From the NCBI GenBank assembly GCA_025349905.2, contig MU624617.1, forward strand, positions 1 through 40,292: a stretch of DNA of 40,292 nucleotides, given 5' to 3'. Origin of the DNA: Blastocladiella britannica. Its lineage: Eukaryota; Blastocladiomycota; Blastocladiomycetes; Blastocladiales; Blastocladiaceae. Position numbers and translations under genes: made by a program. How positions within the stretch are numbered: the first letter of the stretch is position 1; the number at the start of each line of letters is the position of its first letter. The notes under the pieces were generated by a model. The model ran no database searches. It saw only the letters and a program-made list of their open reading frames with translations, and was not told the origin of the DNA. Of the stretch, positions 8,804 through 21,274 are shown in pieces.

Positions 8804-11800
8804 TCACTCAACAATAGCATCCTCGCCAGCAGCCTTGACGCCTTCATCGATCTCATCGTCAGTGCCATCTTCCTCGCGCGCGGGTTTTGCTTGGAGCGGC
8901 TCTGCACTGGTAGGTGTCGCCGTTGTTGCTGTTGTCGGAGGCGAAGCAGGAGAAACAGGCGCTGCTGGCGGAACCTGGCGAGCCAAGGCGCGCTCGCACA
9001 AGCGCGCCAGCCGGTCCGCAGTTTCTGTCAACTGCGCCACGACAGCAGCGTACGTGGGTGCCTGTGCGCCGAGGACGGCGCCGGCAATCCCTTGGCTCGC
9101 CAGCCCCGTAAGCACCAGCTCCTCGTGCGTGGTGCACAGCGACTCGAGCAGCAGCACGTGTGCGTCCATGTTGCAGTTGATCAGGTGGCCAGTGAGCCAG
9201 CGCCCAATGGCCGTCAGCGTCGCGAGCGCTGCCGACTCGTACAGGCGCTCCTCGGCCAGGTCCATCGTTTCGACCAGGTGAAGGTCGAGCCGCGGCGTAC
9301 CAATCGCCATCAGCAGTTGATAGGCTGTATAAAAAAAACAATCAAAATGTTTGAACGTCACAAATCAACATGCGAGAAAAAAAAGTACGTACAAGAAGCA
9401 TAAACCTGGCACTCTGGGATCACGCCCATCACAGCCTCGGCCGCCGGGTCCAGTCGGTGTTGGAAGCCCCTCACGTAGAGGTACAGGCGAAGCAGTCGAC
9501 AAAGATCGGGTCCGGGCGGCGGCTGCATTTTGGCAAGATAGTTGATGACCATGACCAGCGCTTGCCCCTGGCCGAGACCCGAAATGACACTGTACGGAAG
9601 GGGTGCAATGGCATCCAAACTGGCCATGAGTGGTCCAATGTACACGGGGATCACGTTCCGGGCACGCTGCAAAAAGTGGACAACGCCATTGTGCGAGCCG
9701 CTCTGCCCGATCACCACCGTACGCAAAAGGCGGGTGCACATGTCGCTCTCTTCTTGTGTGTATTCGAACCGCCAGGACGAGAGAACCAGATCGGCGGCAC
9801 CGGGGAGGATCGCGGTCGCAGGAATTGGCTCACCACAGTAGCGGCGCTCCAGGACACGCATGATGCTGAGGTAGGCGGCGCCAATGAGACGTTGCTCGGC
9901 GGCGGCGGCCATGTCGCCGGTCAATATGTCGGCAAGTGGCCGCGAGAACAAGGCCCAACCCCCCTCGATAAGCACGGGCGGCGCATTTTCGTGGTCGAGG
10001 ATGCGCTCAATCAGCTTGAGCAGGGCAAGCACGTCGACAGTTAACAATCGGCGGGCAGGGAGTGTGCACTGCATCGCAACCTTGACGAGCTGCCTCAGCC
10101 GTGCCGTTGTCTGTCATGTGTTTGCTAAACGTGGAAGTGAAATCGCGGCCACACACACCCCAGAGAATAAATAAAAAACGCACACTCGGATCTTCTCCAA
10201 TGGGAGCCCGAAGAAAGTCTTGAGCAAGCTCATCGAGCTTCTCCACGACCGTCAAAACAGAGACAAAGTTGTTCTTGTGGGCGACCTGAGCAAGCGTGTG
10301 CAGCAGGCACTGGAACATTGCCTGGTCACTTTGCAGCGCAAACGAGAGCAGTGTCAGTGCTGCCGTCCTCGTCGCCGCCAGTGGAGCCACCAAGAAGTTG
10401 GCCATCCGCGTTTCCTCCACGCCGGACTCGACCACGACCGCCGCGAGCGCAGGCCGCGACGCCGCATCGCCCACCGATTCGATCACAGGGCGCACGAGCT
10501 CCAACGCCATGGCGGTCGTCAAGTTTCCGTTTCCGCGCTCTGCGGCCCACGTCAGCCACGCCATCGTATTTTCGGCAATCTGCTTCGTGATCCTCGGCGT
10601 CGAGCGCAAAAGGCCCAGGCAGAGCTTTCCGAAAAACTCCACGAGCCTCCGATCATGTTGAAGGCGAGGAAGGCACGAAATCATGTGGGACAAGGTATCG
10701 GAAACGAAGTTACCTAGTGCGCCGTGCGTGAGCAGCGCAGCAACCTCGGCCGGATCTTTGCCGAACGAGATTACCGTCAAATAAAAGGGCCGAGTATGAT
10801 CCTCCAGCGTCTTGGACATGAGGGTATGTGCATTTCGGATCTCAGCCGGAGCGCTTCCACCAAGCACCTTGAAAATGATGCGGGCCAGGACCATGGGGTC
10901 GGCACCAGTTCGGCCCGTCAGGATCGTCTTGTGTGTCGATCCGCTACGAACAAAGTGCTCGTCCAGAATCACGTTAATGACGGACGCAACCAGGCCGATG
11001 AGGGACAGAGGAGCGACGCTGGCCATGGCTTCAATGAGATCAAACAGCGCGGCTTCGTTATTCCAGAACCGCCGCAGCGAGACCTGGTTGGCAAGGCGGA
11101 CCAGGAGGCCAGCAAAGGCAGTGCGCTTCTCGGGTCGCGCGTGCTGCACCACAACCTGTTCTAGCATCTTGCCCGTGAGGTGGCGGTGCTCGGCGACCGC
11201 ATTGTCAATCACCATGCGCGCCACCGAGTTCCACTGGCCGGCAATAAAGCGATCCGCGAGCCAGTCGGCCGCGTCCTCGGAAATGGGGCTGCTGGCCAAG
11301 ACGCTCGTCGCTTGCACCATGTACGTGTGGTCCCGCGAGTAGACCGCGACTCGGAGCGCGTAGGCCATGACCAAGCGCGGGGACACGTGGCCATTCGAGA
11401 GGCGGAAAATGAGCTGCGCCAGCTCGTGCTCGTGCAAATACATGTCGCGTGAGACCTCGGCGTTGTTGGCAACAATCTCGGCGCGGTGCGCATCGTAGTA
11501 GGGCGGGAGCCGCGGCTCGGCCAACGCCTGGCCGCCTGCATGTTGTTGTTGGTCGGCTCCCCGCCGGCGGTAAAACAGCATATACGCGCTGTGCGGGCAG
11601 TCGCCGCCAAACGCAACCTCGGGGAGCGTGGACGGATCAAACGGCGTCACCATCGAGTCGTTGAATTGGTGCCAGCTGCCGGTTGCCTGGTCGCAAATGT
11701 ACGAGTAGTAGTGGCCCGTGTCGGACGTGCCCGTGTGCACCAGCACGCCATTCAGGTCGTACACGGTGCCGCCGTCGTCCACGATCGTGGTGTCGCGCGG

Positions 11801-14800
11801 CGCCATGAACTCGGCCATGTCCAGCTCGCGCGGGAACTCGAATCGGTCATTGACTTTTTGCCGCTCGAACGTGATGAGCGAAAAGTCAAACCGCTTCAGG
11901 TGCAGCACGAGGTTGGTCGGCAGCGTTCCGATGCGTGTGCTCTTGACCGCGTCCACGAGCTTGTCGCACTGAGAGCAGTGGTACTTGTTGTCACCGGCGA
12001 GGAGATCGCCGGCAATGTACGTGTGCAAGCTGTCCAGGAGCGACGCCTTGCCCTTGACTTCGCACTGCAGCGCGTGGTACGGCTCCTCGCGGGCACTCAC
12101 GTGCTCGCACTCGCGCGACTCGACCAAGTGCACCAACTTCCCACCGAATCGCTCATCCAGTAGCTCGGCTTGGGGCGACCCCTTCATCTCGGCCTCGATT
12201 CGGTCAAAGAGCATGTTGTAGAACTCGTCCACGTCCTGCTGGACATATACATTGACTGCCTGTCCCTCAGGCGTCCGCAGCGTATTGATGAACGATGTTG
12301 TAGTGATGGATGCCGAGGCCGATTCCTTTGTTGATTATGATAATATTGTGTCAGAACAGCAAACGGAAAATGAAAAGAAGAAGGTACCTGAAGCTCCACA
12401 AAGAGTCGCTGAAGCTGGCGAACAGTGGATTGCGCCAAAGGATCCGCCTTGGACTTGCCATGGGATTCAACTCGGGCAATCTCTGGAATGTGGTCAGGCG
12501 ATGGCTCGCAGCTGAGAAAGGTGCGCCGGAACGTCTCATCCATAAACAGCTGCTGCAACAGGCTGTTTTGGTAACACACGGACCCGGCGTTTTCCAGCCC
12601 TACAAAGGACGAGCGGGTCGCATGGGCAGAGTCCCACTCCCACGAGTCCCGAGTCAGGAAAAGATCGTCAACCAACAGCGCCAAGAGCTGGTCGTGAATG
12701 TAAGAGGCAAGCTGCGGGCACACGGACGCAAGCGCGCCGAGGAGTCGAAGTGCGGCGGCCCTGGTCTCGGGGCGGTTGTAGGGCGCAGCCACATGGGAGA
12801 GGTCGGACGGGTACAAATGGTCGTAGAGAGAGATACCATACGCGTGCACGGTCTCAAGCGACTCCATGACGCAGTCCGGCGTGATGGCGGCCGCCAGCAG
12901 GTCGAGCTTTTGGGGCACAATGGCGCTGTCGCTCCCGAGCGAGAGCGAGTTCATGATCCCAGTGACGAGCTCCGTCATGATTGGGGTGCCGAGGACTGGG
13001 GCAGGCGGTGGCACAGCGTCCAAGGGGTGCTGTGCTCCCGATACTAGGTGCTGCAAAATCTCAAAGAGCTCGTTAGGGACATCGCGGGCATGCGCTTGAC
13101 TGAGCAGGTGGTCGCGGATCGAAACGGGTAGTAATGCCGGCGGGCGTGGGCAAAGGAGCGCGGTGGTCGAAGCGCGCAGCTCGCTGCTTGGGTGGCCGAG
13201 AGCGCGATCAATGGCAGCAAGGGCCGCGGTGGGGTTGCAATCAGGGACCTTGGAAAGGCAGAGCACCAGAAACTCGAGCACGCGAGGAGCAACGTCGACC
13301 GCATCGTTACTGGATGAGACCACAAACTGGGAGAGGTGGTCTAGCAGCACTTGTGCATCCGACAGCCCGAGTTGGCCGAGCTGGATGGCCCCAGAGAGCA
13401 CGCCAAGCGACGCTGTCAGCAGCTGCAACGCAATGGGCGTCCGTGGGCAGGCAGCATGTCCAAGGTTGCGAGCTACTTGGGCCACCAGCGACAGGGCGTG
13501 TTGGCTCGAGATCCACTCCTGGTCGGCGCGCATATGGTACAGGACGTGCTCCAGCAGCTCGAGCGAGTAGAGGTACCGGAAGGGCACGGTCGGGTCGAGC
13601 AAATGGCCAACTGCCACCCCAGTGTCGGTCTCCAACGTGCGGAGGCCGAGTTGAGAAGTCGGCAGGTCCTGCAAAAACGCGTAGACTGACTTTGCCCGCG
13701 CCTCGTCGCATGAGAGAAGCGCAAAGAGCATGTCAAAACACTCGGTCTGCATGATGATATGGCGCGGCGACGCGTTTTCGGCGGGTACTGGGCCGCTTTC
13801 GGACAGCACGACGAGGTTGTCGTTGTCATTGGTCTTTTGAGCGGGGAGAATCGTGGCCGAGGCAGGAACATCGACCTCCATGGCAGTCGGGCTCGCCTCG
13901 CGGGTCGGTAGTGCTGGCGGGAGCGGACCAATGAGGGGCGATGTATGTGGTGCAGAGAGACCGTTCGTGGTGGCGGTTTCGGGAGCAATAGGCGCTCCAA
14001 TGCGGAGGAGCATGACACTGACACCAAATCCGTCCGCCAATCCTGCCTGCGCCAGAGTGCGGTGCACGCGATCGCGCGACACGTCCGTCCCGAACGCGAG
14101 CATGCGGATATAGGCGGGGTCCCAATCAAATTTGACGGCGACCTTGTTCTTGAGCTCGTCCAGGGTAATGTGAGAAGAGACGTGGATCTGGTGCTTTCCA
14201 GTGTGCGGCGATTCAGCACCAGAGACAACCAGGTTGAGTGCAACCTCGTTTCCCGAGCGGGCCATATAACGGTGCGTGACGGCGAGGTTCTGGGCTCCCT
14301 CGTGGGCAGGCTGGCTACTGCTTACTTGGACGCTCGGGTACTTTTTGTCAAATGCGGCCATGATTTGCTTGAGCACCTGCAGAATGGCGAGAAATGCTGG
14401 TGCGTCGGTCGCTAGCGCCAGCCGTGCGAGCGCCGTCGAGACGAAATGCTGCATCGAGAGCGCCAGCTGCTCGGGCGCTGGTAAGAGCGCCAAGTCCACA
14501 AGCAGGAGCGACATCGACCCCATTGCCATAGCGGAATCGTCTGCATCGGCGGTGGAAGCCGAAAACAGCACGAGAAGCTGCCAGGCGAAATCGAGCTGTG
14601 CCTGTACGTCGTGGTGGTACGTGTGGCTGTTGTGGTCGAGCGCCACCCGGACTACCGTCGCGAGGGCGGACGTGCGCATTTCGGGTGATACAGTGAGCGC
14701 ACCGTTCAGGACCACGTTGGCGACCGTGTGGGCATTTGGGTGATGCGGTTGCGTGTCGAAAATGTGCTCGATCCAACCAAAGTACTGTGCCTGGAGGAGC

Positions 14801-17573
14801 GGGGTATTGGCCAGCGCCGACCAGAGCCGCATAGCCTCCTCCATCGTGAGCGGTGCTTCGTTTGGCATCGCGCCTGCCACCGTGAGAAGCAGCTTTGCCA
14901 GTGCCACAAACTCGGCCGAGAGGGCGTAGAGTGGCGTGTACGTTGGCTCGGCCATTTGGCACAGGCAGCCCAGCGCAAGCTCGCGGATCTGGGACAGGTG
15001 GTCCGGGTCAATGTCGGATTGCCCAGGGAGGACCGCCGACAGCAGCAGCGCGGACGGCGTCACCGACTCGGCCAGCAGCAAGTTCGCCATGGCCCGCTCC
15101 AGCAGTGACGGTGCGCAAACGCCCCCGCGGTGGGGGTTAAAGATCGTGTCCAGAGCCCGCTGCAGGATTTCCGTCTTGAAGGCCACCGGAACTTTGCTTT
15201 CATCCTGGACAATGTCCCACACGAGCTCCTGGGTGTTTTCAACGAGCAAGCGCGCTTGTGAGACTGCCGCGTCGGCGCCAGCATTTCCCTGCGACTCTGC
15301 GAAAAAGGACGATTCCACCTGCTTGAGGGCCGCCGACATGGCCTGGTAGAGGATCTCGAGCATGGGCGCGTCCAGCGACTGCATGTTCAAGCTGTGGAAT
15401 CGCTGCAGAGTGTCCAAGAGGGCGGGCGGCGGCATGTCGTGGACGCCCTGCGCAATCAGGTGGGCGACGGCATTGCGCACCGTCGAGTGGGACGACCCGC
15501 CCAAGAGCGCCCAGATACCGTCGAGTTCCTCCGGCGCAATGATAGCATCACGGAACACGAGCGAGAGCACGTTTTGCGACCGTTGGATGAGTTCGGGGTG
15601 GGGCGCCTCCACAAGCATGCGCGAAATGATGCGCTCCTGCTGCATCCACTCGTACACGGAACTGTGCTCGGTCGTCGTGGGTGGATTGGATTGCGTCATT
15701 GCAGTGTCGGTTGCCTGGTATTTCTTGACGCATGATCAGTGCCTCCTCTGAAAAAAAAGATCAAATGGGACAAACAAACAAACCTGGAGTGCAGTCTGGT
15801 GCAGGTCTCGCGTAATCATGTCCTTGATGAGCTCCACGCCAAACAGGCGCCGGTCCAGTACGCTGCAACTGCAACACGCCTTGGCGAGCTCGCGGCGAAC
15901 TTGGTGCGAATAAACCCCTTCACACAAGCGCTGCGATACGGTGAGCAGCTCGAGCAGGTTATCGCGGGAGAGCGCGCGCAGCTCGTCATCCAAGACGCCG
16001 GGATCCGAGGCGAAATTCTGCAGCTTAATAACGAGCTGCTCCATCACATCCAGCTGAAGATTGTGGTTGTACTCGTGGTCGGGGTGGGCAGAGGTTTTTC
16101 CCGCCGAGGGGGCAATGGGGTCGATTTGCTCGTCCATGCGCTCGTACAGCTGGTAAATAGTCGTCAGCAGGGCAGCCAGCGTCGGGAGCGGAAGCGCGGG
16201 AAAGTGGGCGATACGGTGCATGCCTGCCAGCGTCGCCTTCTCCAGGAGCGGGAGGACAGTGTTGTCGTACGGATCGTCGTCCATCTCCATGATCGTCCCG
16301 AGATCGGATTGGTCGGTCAAGAGGCGGTAGATGGCGAGAAAAAGCTGCTTGAGGGCGGGGTGGGTGCAGAGGCGTTCTGGGAAGGCCCCCAGCAGTGTGA
16401 CGAGAGGTCGCACTGAGTCTGGCAAGATCCGCGCGTCTGCCTCGTGAAAGCCCCTGTTTGTTTTTTCGTTCCATGGCAAATGAGTGCAGGTCCAAAAAAT
16501 GCAGCAAAAAGGATGCCGCACCAATGCGATTTCCAAATGTCCAGCAGGCTCGGATACGTGTCCAGCAAAATGTCGACCACTCCAGGCACATCCCAGACCT
16601 GCGGATAACGCGGTGACAACTTAATCCACTGCTGGGCCAGATCAACGGCCATCTCAATGGCATCAAGTCGCTGGTTGGTCGATAGCTGGTCGTTGTACAC
16701 GGCGGCGCGAGCGTCCTTGATGGATCGCACAAGCTCGGGTGCGGCGTTGGAAAAGTCCCGGAAGCGCTCCTCTTCCTCGGTCAAGGCGTCCGCAGCCGCC
16801 ACAGCTGGTGGGTGTGGTGGCGATGCATCTTCAGCAGCAATGACGAGGGACGGTGGGGGTAGCAGGATGGCCCCTGGCGCGGCGGGTCTGGGTCCGGCGT
16901 GGTCAGTTGGCGACGAAACCACCACCATGGCGCGATTCAAGCCGCCTGGCACCGGTGGGGACGGCTTGCTCCGCTGGGCTTCGGCTCCAACAACGGCACC
17001 GCCGTCGCTCTCGTCCGCGTCGTCGCGGTCGGCCACGCTGCGTTTGCGCGCGCCATTGGTGGAGGAGATGCTGCCTTCGGCCGGTCCCGATCCCGACGAC
17101 GGTGTATCGCCGCCACCGTCGACCTCCTGCGACGACTGGCGCGATCGTGACGCATCCGCAGTCCGGTCTAACGTCGGATGGTGGTCGTCCAGGGTCATGG
17201 TCGCACCCGGTGTCGCAGGCACCAGCGAAGAGGTCGAGGAGCGCAGGCTGGAAGCGTCCATGGCGGCGGCAGCGAGACCATTGGGCGTGCCTTCCATGTC
17301 TGCGGGCAAGGAGGATTCAGTCGGTTGATGCGGGCGGGCGGCGGGCAAAAGCGCGTTGCTGGTCGAGGTGGTCACTGCAGACTCTTGTGCGATCCAGTCG
17401 CTGGCCACGGGCAGGGAGGACACGGCAGAGATGTGCGAAGCGTGCGGGCGGCTCGAGAGCAGGGCCGCGTTGTCGATGGAATGGAAGGGATCGGCAGTGG
17501 AGCTCAAAGGAGATGCCAGTAGCTTCGGGGTGGCTGATACGGTGTCGGGGAGCGTGTCGGGGCCGTCCGACAT
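8804..17573 (-). CDS. giant ubiquitin C-terminal hydrolase (USP9X/USP24/USP34 class)
   Basis: Cysteine protease that removes ubiquitin from proteins. Six exons: 17573-16522, 16453-15784, 15723-12388, 12325-10184, 10110-9393 and 9324-8804, summing to 2,812 aa. The N-terminal ~300 residues are low complexity with an RKRS basic patch. The next ~750 are helical-repeat-like. A ubiquitin-like domain lies at about residues 1063-1150. The USP catalytic domain has C1624 in GSVCYQNSLLQQLF, H1891 in DTGHYYSYI and N1908/D1909 in QFNDS. A Cys-x-x-Cys zinc site is visible (YHCSQCDKLVD). After the domain come ~850 further helical residues and an acidic tail. The triad looks intact, so it should be active. 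The large class members have human homologues of 2,500-3,500 aa. The acceptor of the second intron is ambiguous by 9 nt (15724 or 15715). Confidence 0.9.
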
Positions 17574-17674
17574 GTGGTGGGTGCACTGCGGGCTGTCTTG
17601 GCCTTTTTGGATTGAAAGAGCGGTTTCTCGATGCTATTTTCCGGTGGCCACCCGCGTCGACGTGGTCCTATTTT

Positions 17675-17680
17675 TTTATT
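17675..17680 (-). terminator. AATAAA poly(A) signal for ABCG gene
   Basis: AATAAA on the minus strand, 104 nt past the ABCG stop, in the 210 bp gap before the deubiquitinase start. Confidence 0.45.
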
Positions 17681-17783
17681 TTACTTTGGCTTTCGCTGCG
17701 AGAAGGCTCGGTTGGTGCTTCTGGTACAAGTCGATTGAGCGGGGTCAATGACGATTTTTTTTTTTAGGATGGACTCACTGCTT

Positions 17784-20700
17784 TCACTTTTGGCGGTCTC
17801 GCCGCGTCAACTTCATCCCTGCGAGCGCGGCCACCTGCCACAGCATCCCAATCACGAGAATATTGGCAATGGCGGGCAGGTAACCGTCACGACTATATCC
17901 CTGCGGCTCGTAGGTGCTCTGATCCGCCAATTCCTCCCATGGACGGCCACGCACATCTGACAAGTAAATGGCCTCAATGGCATACCGGGGTGCAGAGAGC
18001 GACCACAGGAATGAGAATGGAAAATAGACTGAAGTGGACTCTTGCACCTCGGCGAGGGATGGGATCACGCCGCCCAGGACTGTTATGAATCTCAAGCTTC
18101 AGCTTTCTGCTCCACAATGAATGGACGGATTAAAAAAAAAGAAACACATACCCAGAGCCCATAAGAGCGATGCCGAGGTAGCCATGACACCGATCGACGA
18201 ATTGAGTGCAACAGTGGAAATGAAGTAACCTTTGGATCATAAGAAGGCATGAGCAACAATCCCAAATCAACAACAAACAAATGGAAAGTACCCATAGAAA
18301 ATGCAGAATAATACAATGCGGTAATGACACCAAGGATTTCGACCCAGGGGCCTCGGTTGGGCCACATGAACATGACGCCGACGCAGAACCAGACGCCGGC
18401 AAGCACTATCCGCGGAATATCCACGACAACTTTAGCAGCAAAGTATGGGAGTGTAGGCATTCCCGACGCGACATCGCGCCAGTAGACAACGCGCTCGAGC
18501 CCAAAGGTGTTGGCGCCGGACGAGACGCCAGCGAAAAACACGGCAATCGCCATGAACATGCCTGACGACGGGAGCGTGTTCACGGGGGCGCGACACGCGG
18601 GCATGAGTGGGAATGGGGTCACATCACACAGGGCGCTCGGGAACTTGCCGAGGTACTCGTTGGTTTGCGAGCCAATGGAAATAAACACACCGGCGGCCAT
18701 GTGCACAGCCATATCAATGGTAAAAGTCGTGAACGACGGCCACAACTGCCGGCGGGCTCGGCCGGCACACAACAGGAACGCGCGGAACGGTCCAGGGGTA
18801 CGCCGCACCGGGTCAGATACACCCAGGGTCGCCACCGTCTGCCGGACCTCATCGAACACATCGTCTACATACGCCGTCGTGGCGTGCCATGCCGCTGCGA
18901 GAGGAGTCCTTTGAACAAGCGCCTCCACTGGTGATGCATGTCGCCGCTGAATGTCCTCGGCTTGGTCGTCACGGACGCGCGCAAGAGTGCTGATTTCGCA
19001 TGCCCGTGTTCGCAGGTCCAAGACCTCGCCGCGCGAGAACCCCCGCCAGTAGTCTCCGAGGTCTCCGGCTCGAAAGTGCGAGTTCCACAGCAGAGGGATT
19101 TTGCCGGCAAGCACATCCAAAAAGAATTCGGGGTCGGATTGCGACTTTGGCTTGACGAACCCGAGGTTCCGCAAATATGGCATCGCGTACCTCCGCGACC
19201 CGGAGAAGACGACGTGGCCGCCCGTTCCCAACAAAATGAGGTCGTCAAACAAGTCAAAGCACTGTTGCGAGGGTGAATGAATCACTGCCGCGACCACGAG
19301 TCCGCGGTCGGTTGCAATTCGCTTGAGAAGTGTGCACAGCTCGAGTGATGTGGACGAGTCGAGCCCGGAAGTTGGCTTTTTAAATTGAGCCCATGTGTAC
19401 GTGAGTTGATCGCAAGCCATGCTTCAAAAAAGGATATGCACCTCATCCAAAAACAGGATGCTCGGCTCAGCAACCAGCTCGATCCCAACATTGACTCGAC
19501 GTCGCTGCCCGCCAGAAATACCCCGCACACGTTCGTCTCCAATGATCGTGTCGGCGACATGCGCCAAACCAAGGTATTGCATCATATCGTGGACGCGAGA
19601 GTCCTTTTCTGCGTCCGCCAGTTCGGAAGGGAGCCGCATGTGCGCCGAGTGGCGGAGGATATCAAAGACGGTCAGTTCGCGAAGCACTGCAAGACCAAGG
19701 TCAACTTTGTGTGAGTCCTTGGGCGTCCCAAACACCTACCAAAAAATAGTTGAAATACGCACTCGTATCGTCTTGTGGGACGAACCCACAGCACTTTGAA
19801 TACCGACTCAGCTCGTCCTCGACATCGTTTAGAAAGATCGTGCCTTGGGTGCGGTGCATTTTGCCAGCCAAGCAGTGGAGGAGCGTTGATTTACCGGATC
19901 CCGACGGTCCCATGATAGCGCATAACTTGGTCGGCCGGAGTTCGCCCGTCACGACGTCTAGGATGACTTTTCCGCCAGGCAGCTGCTTGGTAAGGGACTC
20001 GAAACGCACCTGAAAGTGCGCGGTGGGGACCGTGTGAAGCTTTTCGGTCACCGCAGATCGGGGAGAGAGCGCAGCCGTGGATCCATTCCCAAAGAGCCCG
20101 AACTGAGAAAAGTGCGGCAGCAAGTGCTGTGACCGGCCAGCGTGTGCGTGCATTAGCCCGGAGCTGGACTGCGGGAACATGAACTCGCTGACGGTTGGCG
20201 ACGGGACTGCGAGACTAATGTGGCTCGCATTGTTGAGGGTCGCGTCGGATTCTACACCACTTTGTCCGTGCGCGGCATGCAAGTCGGTGTCAGCTGTGAT
20301 CGAGAGGAGGGAGGGATCGGCCTTGTCCTTCTCCTTTCCGCTCTGAACCGTTGCGCGGCTGCGTGCTACGGCGGCATAGACAGCGAGAGCCAGAGCAAGA
20401 AACAGAGCAAAGAGGCCAAGAACCCCGACCCGAGTGGGTTTCGAGGTGCCCGGGGGGCAGTGCGCGAGCCAGCGCGGGCCGCACGTCATGGCTTGCGTCG
20501 ATCCGAGGGGGCAATAAAAGCCCTCGGGGCAAATCTCGATCCTCGACGGCTGCTCGCAGACAAATCCAGGGCAACAGTAGGCGGGATGGGCCGTGTCAAC
20601 CAGGCAAAGGAAGCCAGGTGGGCAAGTGTAGGAGGAAGTGGCATTGAGCGGACAGAATCGGCCTGCCGGACAGGGAGCAGATCGCGTCGCCATCCAAGTG

Positions 20701-20951
20701 CAATTGCGCCGTGTTCCAGGATCCGTGTAATTGCGGATTTCGAAATATTGGGTCAGATCGGTTGGTGCGAGTGTGCTCGGTTTGGTTCCTTGCAAATCAG
20801 GACGAGCTGGCAATGGTTGTTGTTTCTGCTGCTGTTGTTGCTGCGGTTGCGATTGCTGTCGCGGTTGCGGCAGAGCAGTCGCGCTACTGCTGGCCACGGC
20901 CTGGCTCGTCGGCCTGGACCGTGTGGCAACAAAGGCAGTGCTGGGCAACAT
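17784..20951 (-). CDS. ABCG-family half transporter with Cys-rich N-terminal domain
   Basis: ATP-driven membrane exporter in the order extracellular domain, TM, nucleotide-binding domain, six-TM domain (Adp1-like or plant ABCG24/28-like layout). Five exons: 20951-19763, 19686-19442, 19375-18292, 18229-18152 and 18079-17784, giving 963 aa. A Cys-rich region (about residues 80-170) has repeated CPxGxxCPL units (PCPAGRFCPLN, CPEGFYCPLG). A TM follows at about 172-195. Walker A GPSGSGKST starts at residue 348. The signature reads ISGGQRRRVNVG and Walker B is SILFLDEPTSGLDSS. The membrane domain has several hydrophobic segments, spliced as FSMGYFISTVALNSS. Only after splicing do the Walker B and D-loop join. 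The ATG at 20951 gives no obvious signal peptide before the Cys-rich part, just a Gln-rich stretch. Substrate unknown; half transporters normally dimerise. Confidence 0.9.
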
Positions 20952-21084
20952 GTTTTCTTTTGGTAAGCGCGAAGGTGGCGTGAGGAGTGAAAGAAAGAGA
21001 GCGATCCGAATCCGATCCAGCGACTTTTTGGGAATGGGAAACGAACAAGGACCAAACTCTGTCATTTTTCGCTTTTTTGCTGCA

Positions 21085-21091
21085 TGACGTG
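21085..21091 (+). promoter_or_regulatory. UPRE-like element (TGACGTG)
   Basis: Reads TGACGTG, the core of the metazoan unfolded-protein-response element bound by XBP1/ATF6-type bZIP factors, 184 nt before the ERO1 ATG. ERO1 is a classic UPR target in yeast and animals. Function here is inferred only. Confidence 0.35.
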
Positions 21092-21202
21092 CACCGCGTC
21101 TCGCCGCCGTGCACACAATCCGACGAAGACATGGAGAGTCTCGAGAATCCATTTTTCCATTTCTTCCCTCCCCCAACCTCGTCCTCGTCGTGCAACGAAA
21201 TT

Positions 21203-21210
21203 TACGTGGC
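21203..21210 (+). promoter_or_regulatory. ACGTG core near ERO1 start
   Basis: Reads TACGTGGC. It contains the ACGTG core shared by Hac1/XBP1 sites, about 65 nt before the ERO1 ATG. It is the second such core in the same promoter. Confidence 0.3.
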
Positions 21211-21274
21211 AAACTTTGAACGCGCGGCCCCTTACTTCTCTTTGGCACGAGCAACGACATAAAATTTAACAAAA

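Larger units (their letters stand above)
20952..21274. promoter_or_regulatory. divergent promoter, ABCG / ERO1
   Basis: 323 bp with no gene. It has pyrimidine-rich blocks, an AT-rich leader just before the ERO1 ATG, and two ACGTG cores listed separately. Upstream in-frame extension of the ABCG frame through this region looks non-coding. Confidence 0.5.

Noticed and set aside
11486..12163. 225-codon plus-strand frame opposite the USP catalytic domain
   Set aside because: The minus strand encodes a conserved USP core here, and the plus frame has no recognisable feature.
20952..21272. In-frame N-terminal extension of the ABCG protein
   Set aside because: The stretch is not GC3-biased, has no signal sequence, and lies in the promoter shared with ERO1.
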